From: JAIQGF01 sp051006995
Lineage (GTDB): Bacteria > Acidobacteriota > Terriglobia > Terriglobales > Acidobacteriaceae
Reading direction: 5' to 3'
Assembly: GCA_051006995.1 (NCBI GenBank)
Contig: JBPCSQ010000009.1
Location: 58,688 to 122,687, forward strand
Length of the DNA: 64,000 nucleotides
Both the position numbers and the translations under genes were made by a program. Shown here piece by piece: positions 25,517-34,631 of this stretch. The notes under the pieces were generated by a model. It did no database searches. It saw nothing but the letters and a program-made list of their open reading frames with translations, and had not been told where the DNA came from. Numbering within the stretch: position 1 is the stretch's first letter; the number at the start of each line of letters is the position of its first letter.

Positions 25517-26227
25517 ATGAAAGTCGGCGTGATTCAGTTTCCCGGCTCCAACTGCGACCAGGACCCGTACTGGGTATGGGGCGAGGTCGCGAAACAGCCG
25601 GTGACCTATCTCTGGCACGAATCGCAGGATTTGCAGAATAGCGATCTGGTGATCGTGCCCGGCGGATTCGCCTATGGCGACTACCTGCGCACGGGCGCCA
25701 TCGCGCGCTTCTCGCCGGTGATGGAAGCGGTAGGCAAGTTTGCCGCCGGCGGCGGGCTGGTGCTGGGAATCTGCAACGGATTCCAGATCTTGTGCGAGTC
25801 ACACCTGCTGCCGGGCGCGCTGATGCGCAACGCCGGGCTGAAATACATCTGCAAACCGGTGCACCTGCGGGTGGAGAATACCGACACGCCCTTTACCGCC
25901 GCCTGCCGCAAAGGCGAGGTGCTGCAAATTCCCATCGGGCACATGGAAGGCAATTATTTCTGCGAAGCAGACACGCTGGAGCTTCTGCGGCGCGAAAACC
26001 GAATCGTGTTTCGCTACTGCTCGCCGGCAGGCGAGGTGAATGAGGCGGCGAATCCCAACGGATCGCTCGATAATATCGCCGGCATCTGCAATGAAGGACG
26101 CAATGTGGTCGGCATGATGCCGCACCCGGAGCGCGCCAGCGAGGCCATCATGGGCGGCATAGATGGAATGAAAATCTTCGAGTCGGTGATGAAGGCGTTC
26201 AGTGGGCAGACGTCGGTGGTCGGCTAG
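25517..26227 (+). CDS. purQ: Phosphoribosylformylglycinamidine synthase, glutaminase subunit
   Basis: Glutamine amidotransferase subunit (236 residues) that supplies ammonia to PurL in the fourth step of purine synthesis. The class I triad is visible: Cys86 in GICNGFQ, and His203 and Glu205 in MPHPERAS. The PGSNCDQD start and GGFAYGDYLR oxyanion segment are typical. purL and purS are not adjacent, so the gene is separated from the rest of the pathway here. The very short upstream region fits leaderless expression. Confidence 0.95.
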   Translation: MKVGVIQFPGSNCDQDPYWVWGEVAKQPVTYLWHESQDLQNSDLVIVPGGFAYGDYLRTGAIARFSPVMEAVGKFAAGGGLVLGICNGFQILCESHLLPGALMRNAGLKYICKPVHLRVENTDTPFTAACRKGEVLQIPIGHMEGNYFCEADTLELLRRENRIVFRYCSPAGEVNEAANPNGSLDNIAGICNEGRNVVGMMPHPERASEAIMGGIDGMKIFESVMKAFSGQTSVVG

Positions 26228-26253
26228 ATTCCATCCCTGAGATCCTAACCAAC

Positions 26254-26285
26254 AGCAGATCCCTCGCTTCGCTCGGGATGACTCC
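26254..26285. repeat. REP-like palindromic repeat, copy 1
   Basis: CCCTCGCTTCGCTCGGGATGAC lies between AGCAGAT and TCC. The core CCCTCGC...GCTCGGG is palindromic. Two relatives are at 27021-27052 and 36146-36177, differing at one to four positions. Confidence 0.7.
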
Positions 26286-26378
26286 CGCTGAAAGCAAGAG
26301 CCAAGCAGGCAGCCCTCCCCGGTGCTGGCGCAGGCATCGAATTCCTATCCCCTGAATTCACGTTCGAGAAGTGTGCCT

Positions 26379-26945
26379 ATGCTCAAGAGGAACCTGATCG
26401 GTTTCGTGGTGGCGGCGTTGCTCGTCATCGGGATTGCGTGCTCGTCGAACCGCAACGAACCCGCGGCGGCAAAGAATGACAAGCAATCGGTGGAGAAGTC
26501 GCTGGACCAGGCGGGATTCAGCGGCATCCGGGTGGATTGGGACAAGGACAAGAAAGTACTGAGCCTGAACGGGCGCGTGCGCTCGCCGGAGTTGAAGGCG
26601 AAGGCGGGCGAGGTGGCGCAGGCCTCGGCGCCGGGCGAAGTGGTGTCGAACCAGCTCAGCATCGAGCCGGTGGACGTGGAGTCGAAGGCGAAGAGCATCG
26701 AGAAGAACCTGGATGCCTCCATCGAGAAGGACTACAAGGCGGTGCTGATCGCCAACAAGCTCGATGACCAGCGCATCCGGTTCCATTCCAAAAACGGCGT
26801 GCTGACGCTCGACGGCAAAGTGAAGACCATGGATCAGCGCACGGAGGCCGAGAAGCTGGGCACCACGGTGCCCAACGTCAGCCAGGTGGTGAACAAGCTG
26901 GACGTGGAGCAGAAGCCGGTGCAGCAGGCGGCGGAGCCGCGGTAA
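26379..26945 (+). CDS. BON-domain periplasmic lipoprotein
   Basis: Predicted 188-residue lipoprotein; the signal ends near IGIACSS, whose Cys would be lipidated. Two BON-like modules follow: residues about 40-105 (VRSPELKAKAGEVAQASAPGEVVSNQLS) and 115-175 (VLTLDGKVKTMDQRTEAEKLG, then VPNVSQVVNKL). BON domains bind phospholipid or stabilise the outer membrane, as in OsmY/YraP. ATG 26379 is chosen because the signal peptide starts there. It stands alone. Confidence 0.82.
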   Translation: MLKRNLIGFVVAALLVIGIACSSNRNEPAAAKNDKQSVEKSLDQAGFSGIRVDWDKDKKVLSLNGRVRSPELKAKAGEVAQASAPGEVVSNQLSIEPVDVESKAKSIEKNLDASIEKDYKAVLIANKLDDQRIRFHSKNGVLTLDGKVKTMDQRTEAEKLGTTVPNVSQVVNKLDVEQKPVQQAAEPR

Positions 26946-26973
26946 CTAGTCGCTCGACGCTAGTTGCTAGTTC
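26946..26973. repeat. Short heptamer array
   Basis: Four units CTAGTCG, CTCGACG, CTAGTTG, CTAGTTC directly follow the BON gene. Just beyond, GGCACCTGT (26980 region) and ACAGGTGCC (27021 region) form a perfect nine-base inverted repeat. Confidence 0.6.
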
Positions 26974-27020
26974 CGAGCAGGGCACCTGTGATCCAAGGAA
27001 GCATTCTCGTGGCGAGGACA

Positions 27021-27052
27021 ACAGGTGCCTCGCTCCGCTCGGCATGACTCCG
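27021..27052. repeat. REP-like palindromic repeat, copy 2
   Basis: TGCCTCGCTCCGCTCGGCATGAC is a variant of copy 1 with compensating changes in both arms (CCC to GCC on the left, GGG to GGC on the right), so the palindrome is kept. Confidence 0.65.
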
Positions 27053-27115
27053 GTTTACGTGCGTCGCTGTTTGCGACACGCAAACACGCGGAGCTAGTGG
27101 CCAGGGTACTGGCGG

Positions 27116-28228
27116 CTACTTGAACGCTTCTTTATTCACCACGAACGGCATCTTGGCGGGATCGCCGTTGTAGTGTTTTTCCAGAACGTCAATCAGGCCC
27201 TGGACGCAACGGCCGGCCATCCCCTGGTTGGGATCGGGGGACAGGCGCGTGATCTTGCCGGCGCTGGCAAAGTGCGGGTAGAGACGCAAGCGATCTGCGA
27301 GCGCGGGATCGCGCAGCGGCGAATCCGCGGGGAGAGGTTCCTTGGCAAACACGTCGAGCGCGGCGCCGGCAATCACGTTTTCCTTAATCGCCTTGGCGAC
27401 CGCCAGCTCATCCACCACCGGGCCGCGCGAGTTGTTGATCAGGTAGGCGGTGGGCTTCATCATGCGCAGCGTCTTCTCGTTCATCAGGTGGTAGGTCGGA
27501 GTGTCACCCTCGCCGGGGCGCACCAGCGGCACGTGGATGGTGACGAAGTCGGCCTGCTGGAGCGCGTCTTCAAAGCTGACGTACTTGATCCAGGTGCGGT
27601 CTTTGCAGAGGCCGCTGGAATGGCGCAGGTCCTTGAGCTGCTGAAGGGTGCGCACGAATTCATGGTTCTGGAACACCGGGTCATAGCACAGGATGTTCAT
27701 GTCGAACCCGGTGCACTTCTTGATGATGGCCAAGCCGATGCGTCCGGTGCCGATGACGGCGATAGTCTTGCCAGTGACCTCGTCGCCGAGGAACGGCAGG
27801 TACGGATGCCACGTGCCCCATTGGTTATCGCGCAAGAGCTTTTCCGCGCTCCACAGACGGCGGGCGAGATCGCCCATCATGAAGAAGGCGAACTCGGCGG
27901 TGGCTTCGGTGAGGACGTCGGCGGTGTTGGTGAACGGAATTTTGTACTTGTTGGCGTCGGCGCGCTTGATGTTGTCAAACCCGACGGCAAGCTGCGAGAC
28001 GACCTTCAGGTGTCCTTTGCCGGCCTCGAAGATTTCCGCGTCAATGGGATCACGGAGAGTGGTGATGAGGCCATCAATGCCACTGCGCAGCTTTTCGATG
28101 ATCAGCGATTTCGGCGGCGGGTCCGGGCTGGGATAGACCTCGACGTCATAGCCGCGCTGGCGCAGCAGGTCGAGGGCTTCGCCGATGTCACAGGTGGCAA
28201 AGACGCGGAAAAGCTTCTGGTCAGCCAT
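27116..28228 (-). CDS. D-isomer specific 2-hydroxyacid dehydrogenase
   Basis: NAD(P)-dependent reductase of a 2-oxoacid to a D-2-hydroxyacid, 370 residues, cytosolic. GGGAG sits eight bases before the ATG at 28228. The Rossmann motif VIGTGRIG (about residue 162) and the block AYLINNSRGPVVDE with the substrate Arg are present. The catalytic Glu and His fit AALDVFAKEP and YPHFASAG. An insertion of about 25 residues after the Rossmann motif (LKDLRHSSGLCKDRTW) is longer than in phosphoglycerate dehydrogenase and resembles formate/hydroxypyruvate-type members. The actual substrate is not predictable. Confidence 0.88.
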   Translation of the reverse strand: MADQKLFRVFATCDIGEALDLLRQRGYDVEVYPSPDPPPKSLIIEKLRSGIDGLITTLRDPIDAEIFEAGKGHLKVVSQLAVGFDNIKRADANKYKIPFTNTADVLTEATAEFAFFMMGDLARRLWSAEKLLRDNQWGTWHPYLPFLGDEVTGKTIAVIGTGRIGLAIIKKCTGFDMNILCYDPVFQNHEFVRTLQQLKDLRHSSGLCKDRTWIKYVSFEDALQQADFVTIHVPLVRPGEGDTPTYHLMNEKTLRMMKPTAYLINNSRGPVVDELAVAKAIKENVIAGAALDVFAKEPLPADSPLRDPALADRLRLYPHFASAGKITRLSPDPNQGMAGRCVQGLIDVLEKHYNGDPAKMPFVVNKEAFK

Positions 28229-28487
28229 GTCGTTCTCCCACACCCCAGCTGAAACTACCTAGCTTACGGGAGCGGACCAAAAAAAATCTATGGCACAAAG
28301 CTCGTCCCCAGATCTAGGCGAATTCCGGAGCAACTCGCTTTCACAACGCGCGCACCTAAATCAGGATTAAGCGACTTTTGCGGCCAGGTTTCCCCGCTCA
28401 CTGTAGTAACTTACTAGTCAACAGTGTTGGGTCGAGGCTGACTGTCCCCAAGCGGCCCGACCCCCAAACCATTTGAGGAGAACTTGA

Positions 28488-30779
28488 ATGCCAGTTCACC
28501 GCAAGGTCTCGTCTACGATTCGAGCCGCTGCCGTGCTGCTGCTCGGCGTTGCTCCCCTGCTCACATGGAGCGCTACCGCCCCCAACACCGGACCCAATGC
28601 CAGCGCCGATAACTTCACGACCGGCCCCGCCGTGGACACATCCAGCGCCATCGTTGTGCTGAAGGGCAATCCGGTGAGCACCAACCCAAGTACCCAGCCG
28701 CCCAAGGGCAAGAAGATTGATTTCAGCAGCACCTCCGTGCAGTCGTACCGGGCACAGCTTGCCCAGGAACGCAACGATCTCAAGAACTGGCTGCGCGCCA
28801 ACGCTCCCAATGTCGCTATTACAAGCACGTACGACATCACACTGAACGCTGTCGCCGTCCGGCTGAACGGGACGCCGCTGCAAACGATCGCTTCCGCACC
28901 CATGGTCCAGCAGGTGCAGTACAACGCCCTGTACCATCCCGACCTGAGCCAGAGCTACAAGGTCATCAATGCGTCCGGCGCGTGGTCGGCCGCTGGAGGC
29001 AGGGCCACTGCGGGGTCCGGCATCAAGATCGGCGACATTGATACCGGCATTGACCAGAGCCATCCGTTCTTCGACCCGACCGGCTTCACCTATCCCGCCG
29101 GCTTTCCCAAGTGCGATGCGACGGACAGCACTACGCACAAGACCGATACGAACTGTAAGTACGTGACTCCGAAGGTCATCGTAGCCAAGGTTTTCTATAA
29201 CAAGGCATTGGTCGCCGGCCTCGACGCGCAGGCCGTTCAAGACCACGGCACGCACACGGCTGGAATCGCAGCTGGTGTGACTGGTAAGACGGCCGTGGTT
29301 CAGGGCGTCAGCATCTCCGACATGTCCGGCATCGCCCCCGGCGCGTGGCTGGGCAACTACAACGTGTTTCCCGGCGGTGTCACCAATGCCAGGAGCGAGG
29401 ACATCCTCAATGCCGTGGAAGCAGCGGTTCAGGATGGAATGGATGTCTTGAATCTGTCGCTCGGCGGTTCGCCGCATCTCGGCGCAGCGGCCGGCCGCGA
29501 CGTTCTCACGGTTGGCTTGGAAAACGCGGTTGAGGCCGGTGTGGTGGTTGCCGTCGCTGCGGGTAACAGCGGTCCGGGAGCGTTCACGCTGGAATCGCCT
29601 GGACGCTCGCCGAAGGTAATTACGGCGGGCGCGAGCACGAATCAGCATTTCATCGGGGAACCGTTCACGTATCCAGCCGGCAGCGGTACGACGATCGGCG
29701 CTGCTGTCGGAGATTTCCCGACGCTGCCGACTGCCTCGTACAATCTGTTCGATACCGCGAGCACCGCGTGCACCAGCGTTTCGGCCGCAGCATCGGGCAA
29801 GCTGGCGATCGTGAACCGCGGAACGTGCACGTTCAGCACGAAAGTGCGCAACGCGATCGCCGCCGGAGCCATTGCGGTGGTCGTGGTGAATAACGTCGCC
29901 GGTGATCCCACCGCCATGGCCAAGGACGGACTGGGTGGCGACAACCTGCCGGCGGTCATGATCGGCCTGCACGAAGGCGCGGCTCTGCGTGCCTCGAGTG
30001 CGACAACAGCATCGAGTGTCGATGTTCTGCAGGACATCGTCACCAGCAACGCCGACATCCTGGCAGGTTTCAGCAGCCAGGGCCCAACCGTGCCCGACCT
30101 GCTCATCAAGCCTGACGCCACTTCCGTTGGAGTCAACGTGCTGAGCTCGATCACCTGCGTGGGCAAGAACATCACGTGCGGCGGCGAAGGCTCGTGGGCC
30201 TTCTTCAGCGGCACCTCGATGGCGACGCCCCACTTCGCCGGCTCGGCAGCGGTGCTGCTGCAACTCCACCCCGATTGGTCGCCCGATGAGGTCAAGTCGG
30301 CGCTGGTCAATACCGCCGATCGTGTGGTCAAGGACGCCAAGACCGGCACGTTCGATGTAGGTCCGACGGCGCAGGGAGCGGGCCGTGAGAACCTGACGAA
30401 CGCAGCAGGCTCGACCCTTCTGTTTGCGCCGGATTCGGCGAGCTTCGGCCGGATCAGCAGCTCCCAAAACACCGCGACTTCGCTGACCTTCACTTTGTCG
30501 AACACCAGCGGCACGGCCCAGACATTCTCGCTGGCGGCGTTGAAATTTACGCCGACCACGAGCGCATCGCTGTCCCCGTTCGACGCCGGGACCACCACAG
30601 CCGGAGACACCCGGATCAGTTTCCCGGCTTCGGTCACCGTACCAGCCCAAGGCACGGCGACATTGACCGTCTCCGTCAACCCTGGCCTCGCGAATGGGAC
30701 GGTGGTGCAGGGCTGGATCACGCTCACCGGACTGAGCGGCCCGTATCATTTCGCGTACTACGCGGTTGTGGGACCGTAG
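28488..30779 (+). CDS. Secreted subtilisin-like serine protease (S8) with PA insert
   Basis: Exported protease of 763 residues. AGGAGAACTTGA precedes the ATG. A signal peptide (about 1-28) and an inhibitor-like propeptide (about 50-150) come first. The catalytic triad is Asp185 in IGDIDTGID, His253 in DHGTHTAG and Ser577 in SGTSMATPH. A protease-associated (PA) domain is inserted at about 410-500 (VNRGTCTFSTKVRNA). The last 130 residues form an Ig/Fn3-like C-terminal domain with no anchor, so it is probably released or held at the surface. Similar to the lactocepin/cucumisin branch. A strong terminator follows. Confidence 0.93.
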   Translation: MPVHRKVSSTIRAAAVLLLGVAPLLTWSATAPNTGPNASADNFTTGPAVDTSSAIVVLKGNPVSTNPSTQPPKGKKIDFSSTSVQSYRAQLAQERNDLKNWLRANAPNVAITSTYDITLNAVAVRLNGTPLQTIASAPMVQQVQYNALYHPDLSQSYKVINASGAWSAAGGRATAGSGIKIGDIDTGIDQSHPFFDPTGFTYPAGFPKCDATDSTTHKTDTNCKYVTPKVIVAKVFYNKALVAGLDAQAVQDHGTHTAGIAAGVTGKTAVVQGVSISDMSGIAPGAWLGNYNVFPGGVTNARSEDILNAVEAAVQDGMDVLNLSLGGSPHLGAAAGRDVLTVGLENAVEAGVVVAVAAGNSGPGAFTLESPGRSPKVITAGASTNQHFIGEPFTYPAGSGTTIGAAVGDFPTLPTASYNLFDTASTACTSVSAAASGKLAIVNRGTCTFSTKVRNAIAAGAIAVVVVNNVAGDPTAMAKDGLGGDNLPAVMIGLHEGAALRASSATTASSVDVLQDIVTSNADILAGFSSQGPTVPDLLIKPDATSVGVNVLSSITCVGKNITCGGEGSWAFFSGTSMATPHFAGSAAVLLQLHPDWSPDEVKSALVNTADRVVKDAKTGTFDVGPTAQGAGRENLTNAAGSTLLFAPDSASFGRISSSQNTATSLTFTLSNTSGTAQTFSLAALKFTPTTSASLSPFDAGTTTAGDTRISFPASVTVPAQGTATLTVSVNPGLANGTVVQGWITLTGLSGPYHFAYYAVVGP

Positions 30780-30797
30780 GAAAGAACAACCCTGCAG

Positions 30798-30828
30798 AAA
30801 GGGCGCGGCTTTAGCCGCGCCCTTTTTT
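30798..30828 (+). terminator. Strong rho-independent terminator after the subtilase
   Basis: AAGGGCGCGGCT / AGCCGCGCCCTT stem with a TT loop, followed by TTTT. Twelve base pairs make it one of the strongest in the window. Confidence 0.88.
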
Positions 30829-30887
30829 CGCGCGGCGGGCGGGCGCCCACCGCGGGGGCCTGGGTATTTCTTTTGCCGTTGTAGTGA

Positions 30888-30912
30888 AGCCCGGCCGAGG
30901 GGCGGCCGGGCT
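30888..30912. repeat. Short hairpin AGCCCGGCC / GGCCGGGCT
   Basis: A nine-base perfect stem with a seven-base loop in the space between the subtilase and transketolase genes. Belongs to the GGGC-type dispersed hairpins; no T-run. Confidence 0.55.
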
Positions 30913-31015
30913 ACATTTCGCGAATCCATCGCGCTCAAGGGCGAGCGCACTCCAGCCCGAGCGACTGGGCCACGCACTTCAGAACTGCCCACGCGAGGGC
31001 GCGTGTGCCATACGA

Positions 31016-33085
31016 TTACTTGCGGCTTCCCACCAGCTCGCCCAGATCCACACGCGCGCTGACTTTCTGCTTCTTGATGCGCATGAGCTCACAGGCCTTG
31101 TGGGCGATATGCTCGGCCGAGACTTCGAATTCCTTGATCAGCTCCCAGGGTGCGCCGGAATCGCCGTAGCGGTCTTTTACGCCGATGGCCCCAGTGATCA
31201 CCGGCTGTCCGTAAAGTTCGGGGCTGGAGGTAATCACGTTGCTGACCTTCCAGGCCAGCGCGCCGATCTGGTGCTCCTCGGCGGTGACGACCACGCCCGT
31301 TTCTTTCGCGGCGCGAATGATGGCCGCATCGTCCATCGGCTTCATGGTGTGCATATTGACGACGCGCGTCTCCAGACCGAAATCCTGTTTCAGGATGTAC
31401 GCGGCGCGCATGGCTTCCGGCACCATCGGCCCGCAGGCAATGATGGTGAGGTCTTCGTCTTCGCTGACGTAGTGCGAGGCGAGCACGGTGTCGAAGGCCT
31501 CGATGAACTCCTTCGACTCGCGGCGGAAGCGGATGACGTTCGCTTTGCCGAAGACGAATGGCGTCTTGTCGGTGGTGACGATCGGCGTGGCTTCGCGGGC
31601 GAAGCGAATGTATTTTGGGCCGACGTATTGCAGGAGCAGGTAGTCGGTGGCCTTGCGGGTTTCTACCGCGTCGCAGGGCACGACGGCCACGATGTTGGGC
31701 AGGCCGCAAATACCGAACAAATCTTCCAGCGCCTGGTGAGTGGCGCCGTCCGGGCCAACGGAGACGCCGCCGTGCGCGCCTGCAATCAGCACGTTGAAAT
31801 TGCCGTAGCACACCGTGGTGCGGATCTGGTCGAGGTTGCGGCCGACAGCAAAGGTCGCGTAGGTGCCGAAGACCGGCAGCTTCCCTTCGCGCGCCAGTCC
31901 GGCGGCGACAGCGGTGGCCGACTGCTCGGCGATGCCCATGCTCATCCAGCGCGGCTTGCGATCGGGCTTGCCGTTGTAGAACTCACTGATGGTGATGGAG
32001 CCGGAGATGTCGAGGCCGAGGCACACCACGCGCTCGTCGGCGCCATTGACCGCGAGAGATTCGCCAAAGCCCATGCGCGTGGGCTTCATCTTGACCTGCA
32101 TGTCGAGCGAGCCGTTCCACCAGTAGTCACGCTTGAATTGCGGCATCTTGGCGAAGAGCTTGGCGTCCACCGTCTTCTGGTATTCCTTGGCGTGCGCAAG
32201 CAGGCGGTCGAGATCAATCTTGTCGGCCAGTCCGAGCTCGGCCAGGCCTTTCTTGGTTTCTTCGAGATTCGTGGCCCTGCCGTGCCAGCCGGCCACGTCC
32301 TCGCAGAAGCTGATGCCCTTCCCCTTGATGGTGTCGGCGACGATGCACAGCGGCTTGCCCTCGCCGAGGCGCGACTTGCCCTGCTGCAGAGCATGCACCA
32401 CCTGGTCCATGTCGTGGCCGTTGATGCGGACGACCTCCCAACCGAAGCTGCGGTACTTTTCTTCGATGGGATCAATGTTCATAACCTCGGAGACGCGGCC
32501 ATCAATCTGGAGCCGGTTGTAATCAACGATGGCGACCAGGTTGTCGAGCTTGTAGTGACCGGCCTCCATGGCGGCTTCCCAGACCTGGCCTTCCTGCTGT
32601 TCGCCGTCGCCCATGATGCAGAACGTGGTGTAGTTCTTTTTGTTCAGCCGCCCGGCGAGCGCGATGCCGATGGCGATGCTGAGGCCCTGGCCCAGCGAAC
32701 CGGTGGAGGCTTCCACGCCGGGGAGTTTGAGCCAGTGCGGGTGACCTTGGAAGCGCGAGTAGAGCTTGCGCAAGGTGACAACGTCTTCCAGATTGCAGAA
32801 ACCGGCGAGCGCGAGACCGAGGTAAAGACTTGGTGCTTTGTGACCGGTCGAGAAGATGATGCGGTCGCGATCGGCCCACTCGGGATTGCGGGGATCGAGA
32901 CTGGCAACTTTGAGATAAAGGGCGGCGGCGATGTCCATGATGGACAGCGTCCCACCGGCGTGGCCGCTGCCGGCAGCGCAGAGAGCGACCAAATCGTAGC
33001 CGCGCATCAGTTTCGCGGCGTCCTTGAGCTGCTCGACGGAATACTCGCGCAGTACCTTGCCGGTCGTGGAATCGATGATTGCCAT
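31016..33085 (-). CDS. tkt: Transketolase
   Basis: Thiamine-diphosphate enzyme (689 residues, one chain) that moves two-carbon ketol units between sugar phosphates in the pentose phosphate pathway. GAGAGGACAACC precedes the ATG at 33085. The thiamine motif runs from MGDGEQQEG to VDYNRLQ, and the Pyr-binding half has MGIAEQSATAVAAGL with the catalytic Glu. GSGHAGGTLS near residue 40 replaces the usual GHPG, as seen in a subfamily of bacterial transketolases. C-terminal domain complete. Stands alone; no other pentose-phosphate gene is near. Confidence 0.95.
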   Translation of the reverse strand: MAIIDSTTGKVLREYSVEQLKDAAKLMRGYDLVALCAAGSGHAGGTLSIMDIAAALYLKVASLDPRNPEWADRDRIIFSTGHKAPSLYLGLALAGFCNLEDVVTLRKLYSRFQGHPHWLKLPGVEASTGSLGQGLSIAIGIALAGRLNKKNYTTFCIMGDGEQQEGQVWEAAMEAGHYKLDNLVAIVDYNRLQIDGRVSEVMNIDPIEEKYRSFGWEVVRINGHDMDQVVHALQQGKSRLGEGKPLCIVADTIKGKGISFCEDVAGWHGRATNLEETKKGLAELGLADKIDLDRLLAHAKEYQKTVDAKLFAKMPQFKRDYWWNGSLDMQVKMKPTRMGFGESLAVNGADERVVCLGLDISGSITISEFYNGKPDRKPRWMSMGIAEQSATAVAAGLAREGKLPVFGTYATFAVGRNLDQIRTTVCYGNFNVLIAGAHGGVSVGPDGATHQALEDLFGICGLPNIVAVVPCDAVETRKATDYLLLQYVGPKYIRFAREATPIVTTDKTPFVFGKANVIRFRRESKEFIEAFDTVLASHYVSEDEDLTIIACGPMVPEAMRAAYILKQDFGLETRVVNMHTMKPMDDAAIIRAAKETGVVVTAEEHQIGALAWKVSNVITSSPELYGQPVITGAIGVKDRYGDSGAPWELIKEFEVSAEHIAHKACELMRIKKQKVSARVDLGELVGSRK

Positions 33086-33107
33086 GGTTGTCCTCTCCCC
33101 TGCCCGA

Positions 33108-33142
33108 GCGCACGGCCCAAGGCTCAAGGCGCACGGCGGGAC
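33108..33142. repeat. Heptamer array upstream of transketolase
   Basis: Five 7-bp units: GCGCACG, GCCCAAG, GCTCAAG, GCGCACG, GCGGGAC. On the minus strand this reads as the CGCCTTG-type word found at 13566 and 19509. It lies about 20 bases upstream of the tkt start. Confidence 0.7.
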
Positions 33143-33311
33143 ACACCGGCGCCTCGCGATTGTTACCCATCGAGAGTAGGGGGCCGTACACACCAGGGTC
33201 AGTGAGTGTTGTCACAAGCGGGGGTGATGGGTCGCACAGGACTGCCAAGTACGATGGGCGACGTAAAACAAAGGTCCGTTCGGCGCGGAAATCAAGATAT
33301 AAGTGAGGTGA

Positions 33312-34589
33312 ATGGGCCGGCTCCGATCTCCCAAGTTCATTTTCCTGGCAGCGCTGGCGATCCGCGCGGCGGTGGTGACGTACTTCTACCGAACAACTTC
33401 ATTCACCCTGGCAACGATCTGGAATGTGGCCTACGAAATGGCGCACGTGGGCGCGAACGTGGCGGCGGGCGCGGGATTCAGCTCGCCTTTCCAGGAGCCG
33501 ACCGGGCCGACCGCCATTTTGCCGCCCGGGTATCCGGCATTGCTGGCGGGAATCTTCCGGATGTTCGGCACGATGACGGCCACGTCGGCCGCGGTCGCGG
33601 TGGGCCTGAACTTGCTGTTCTCCGCGCTAACGTGCGTGGTCATCTTCTTTCTTGCGAAGCGGACACTTGGCGAAAATGCTGCGGTGATCGCAGCGTGGAT
33701 CTGGGCGGTGTATCCGCCGGTGATCCTGTCGGCGGGATTTCACGTGTGGGACGGCACGCTGACCACGCTGCTGGCCGCCTGTGTATTTTTGCTGGCAACG
33801 AAAATGACATCCCCACCCCGTCCAGTTAACGCCGGACGAGGCGAGGGTGGGGCAACAGCACGGGATTGGGCGGTCTTCGCCGTGGTCTGGGGTGGAGGGG
33901 CGCTGGTGAACCCGTCCGTACTGGCCATCGGCGGAGCGGTGTGGCTGTGGGCGGTATGGAAAGAGCGGGCGGTCAGGAATGGCATGATCGCCGCTACCAT
34001 CGCGGTGGTGATGCTTGCGCCGTGGGGAATTCGAAACTATCGAATCTTCCACCGGGTGTGGCCGGTGCGGAGCAATTTCGGCGAAGAATTGTGGATCGGC
34101 AATCATCCGGGCGCGGACGGCTATTTCCGCGTGCTGCTGTATCCCTTGGGGAACGGCGCGGAACTGATGCAATACCAGCGCCGCGGCGAGGCCGGCTACA
34201 TGGAGTGGAAACAGCGGGAAGCGATGGCGTTCATCCGCGCGCATCCAGGCGAGTTTCTGCGGCTGACGGTGCATCGCATGAGCTGCATTTGGGGCGGAGT
34301 GCGCGACGCCGGGTACGACCCGATTTTTCTTCCGACAACGCTGCTGGGGTTAACCGGGCTGTTGCTGCTGGCGCGCCGTGACCGGGGACTGATGTGGTTT
34401 TTCCTGCTGCCGCTGCTGATCTATCCAATTCCTTATTACGTCACGCATCCGGACCTGCGCTTCCGGTTTCCCATGGAGCCGCTGCTGACGTGCTTGAGCG
34501 GGTATGCGGTGGTGGTGATCGCCGAATGTGTACGAGAGCGCGCGAGGGCTAAAGCCCTGGTTCATGCTGCGCCAAATTCAAGGTCCTGA
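33312..34589 (+). CDS. GT39/ArnT-like membrane glycosyltransferase with an in-frame hairpin insert
   Basis: Polytopic membrane protein of 425 residues with about nine helices, resembling the GT39/ArnT/PMT superfamily that transfers sugars from polyprenyl-phosphate donors. GAGGTGA precedes the ATG. A family-like periplasmic loop with PTGPTAILPPGYPALLAG follows the first helix, and the loop after helix 8 includes NFGEELWIGNHPG. The usual DE pair after the first helix is not clear. Residues 168-184 (SPPRPVNAGRGEGG region) are encoded by an inverted repeat (33811-33853). The C-terminal AKALVHAAPNSRS is encoded by another dispersed hairpin. Both look like non-native additions. A GT2 gene at 36190 may supply the lipid-linked sugar. 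Confidence 0.75.
   Translation: MGRLRSPKFIFLAALAIRAAVVTYFYRTTSFTLATIWNVAYEMAHVGANVAAGAGFSSPFQEPTGPTAILPPGYPALLAGIFRMFGTMTATSAAVAVGLNLLFSALTCVVIFFLAKRTLGENAAVIAAWIWAVYPPVILSAGFHVWDGTLTTLLAACVFLLATKMTSPPRPVNAGRGEGGATARDWAVFAVVWGGGALVNPSVLAIGGAVWLWAVWKERAVRNGMIAATIAVVMLAPWGIRNYRIFHRVWPVRSNFGEELWIGNHPGADGYFRVLLYPLGNGAELMQYQRRGEAGYMEWKQREAMAFIRAHPGEFLRLTVHRMSCIWGGVRDAGYDPIFLPTTLLGLTGLLLLARRDRGLMWFFLLPLLIYPIPYYVTHPDLRFRFPMEPLLTCLSGYAVVVIAECVRERARAKALVHAAPNSRS
33811..33853. repeat. Inverted repeat inserted in the GT39-like coding region
   Basis: CCCCACCC (33812-33819) pairs with GGGTGGGG (33846-33853), and CGTCC with GGACG inside. The 43-base element keeps the reading frame and encodes a Pro/Gly/Arg-rich loop between membrane helices. 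Confidence 0.6.
34545..34558. repeat. Hairpin AGGGCTAAAGCCCT overlapping the end of the GT39-like gene
   Basis: Perfect stem with TAAA loop, about 30 bases before the stop codon at 34587-34589. It is of the same type as the intergenic hairpins at 34632 and 34668. Confidence 0.6.
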
Positions 34590-34631
34590 AGGCCCGCACT
34601 TCCACCCTCATCAGGTGAAACAGATTCTTTC

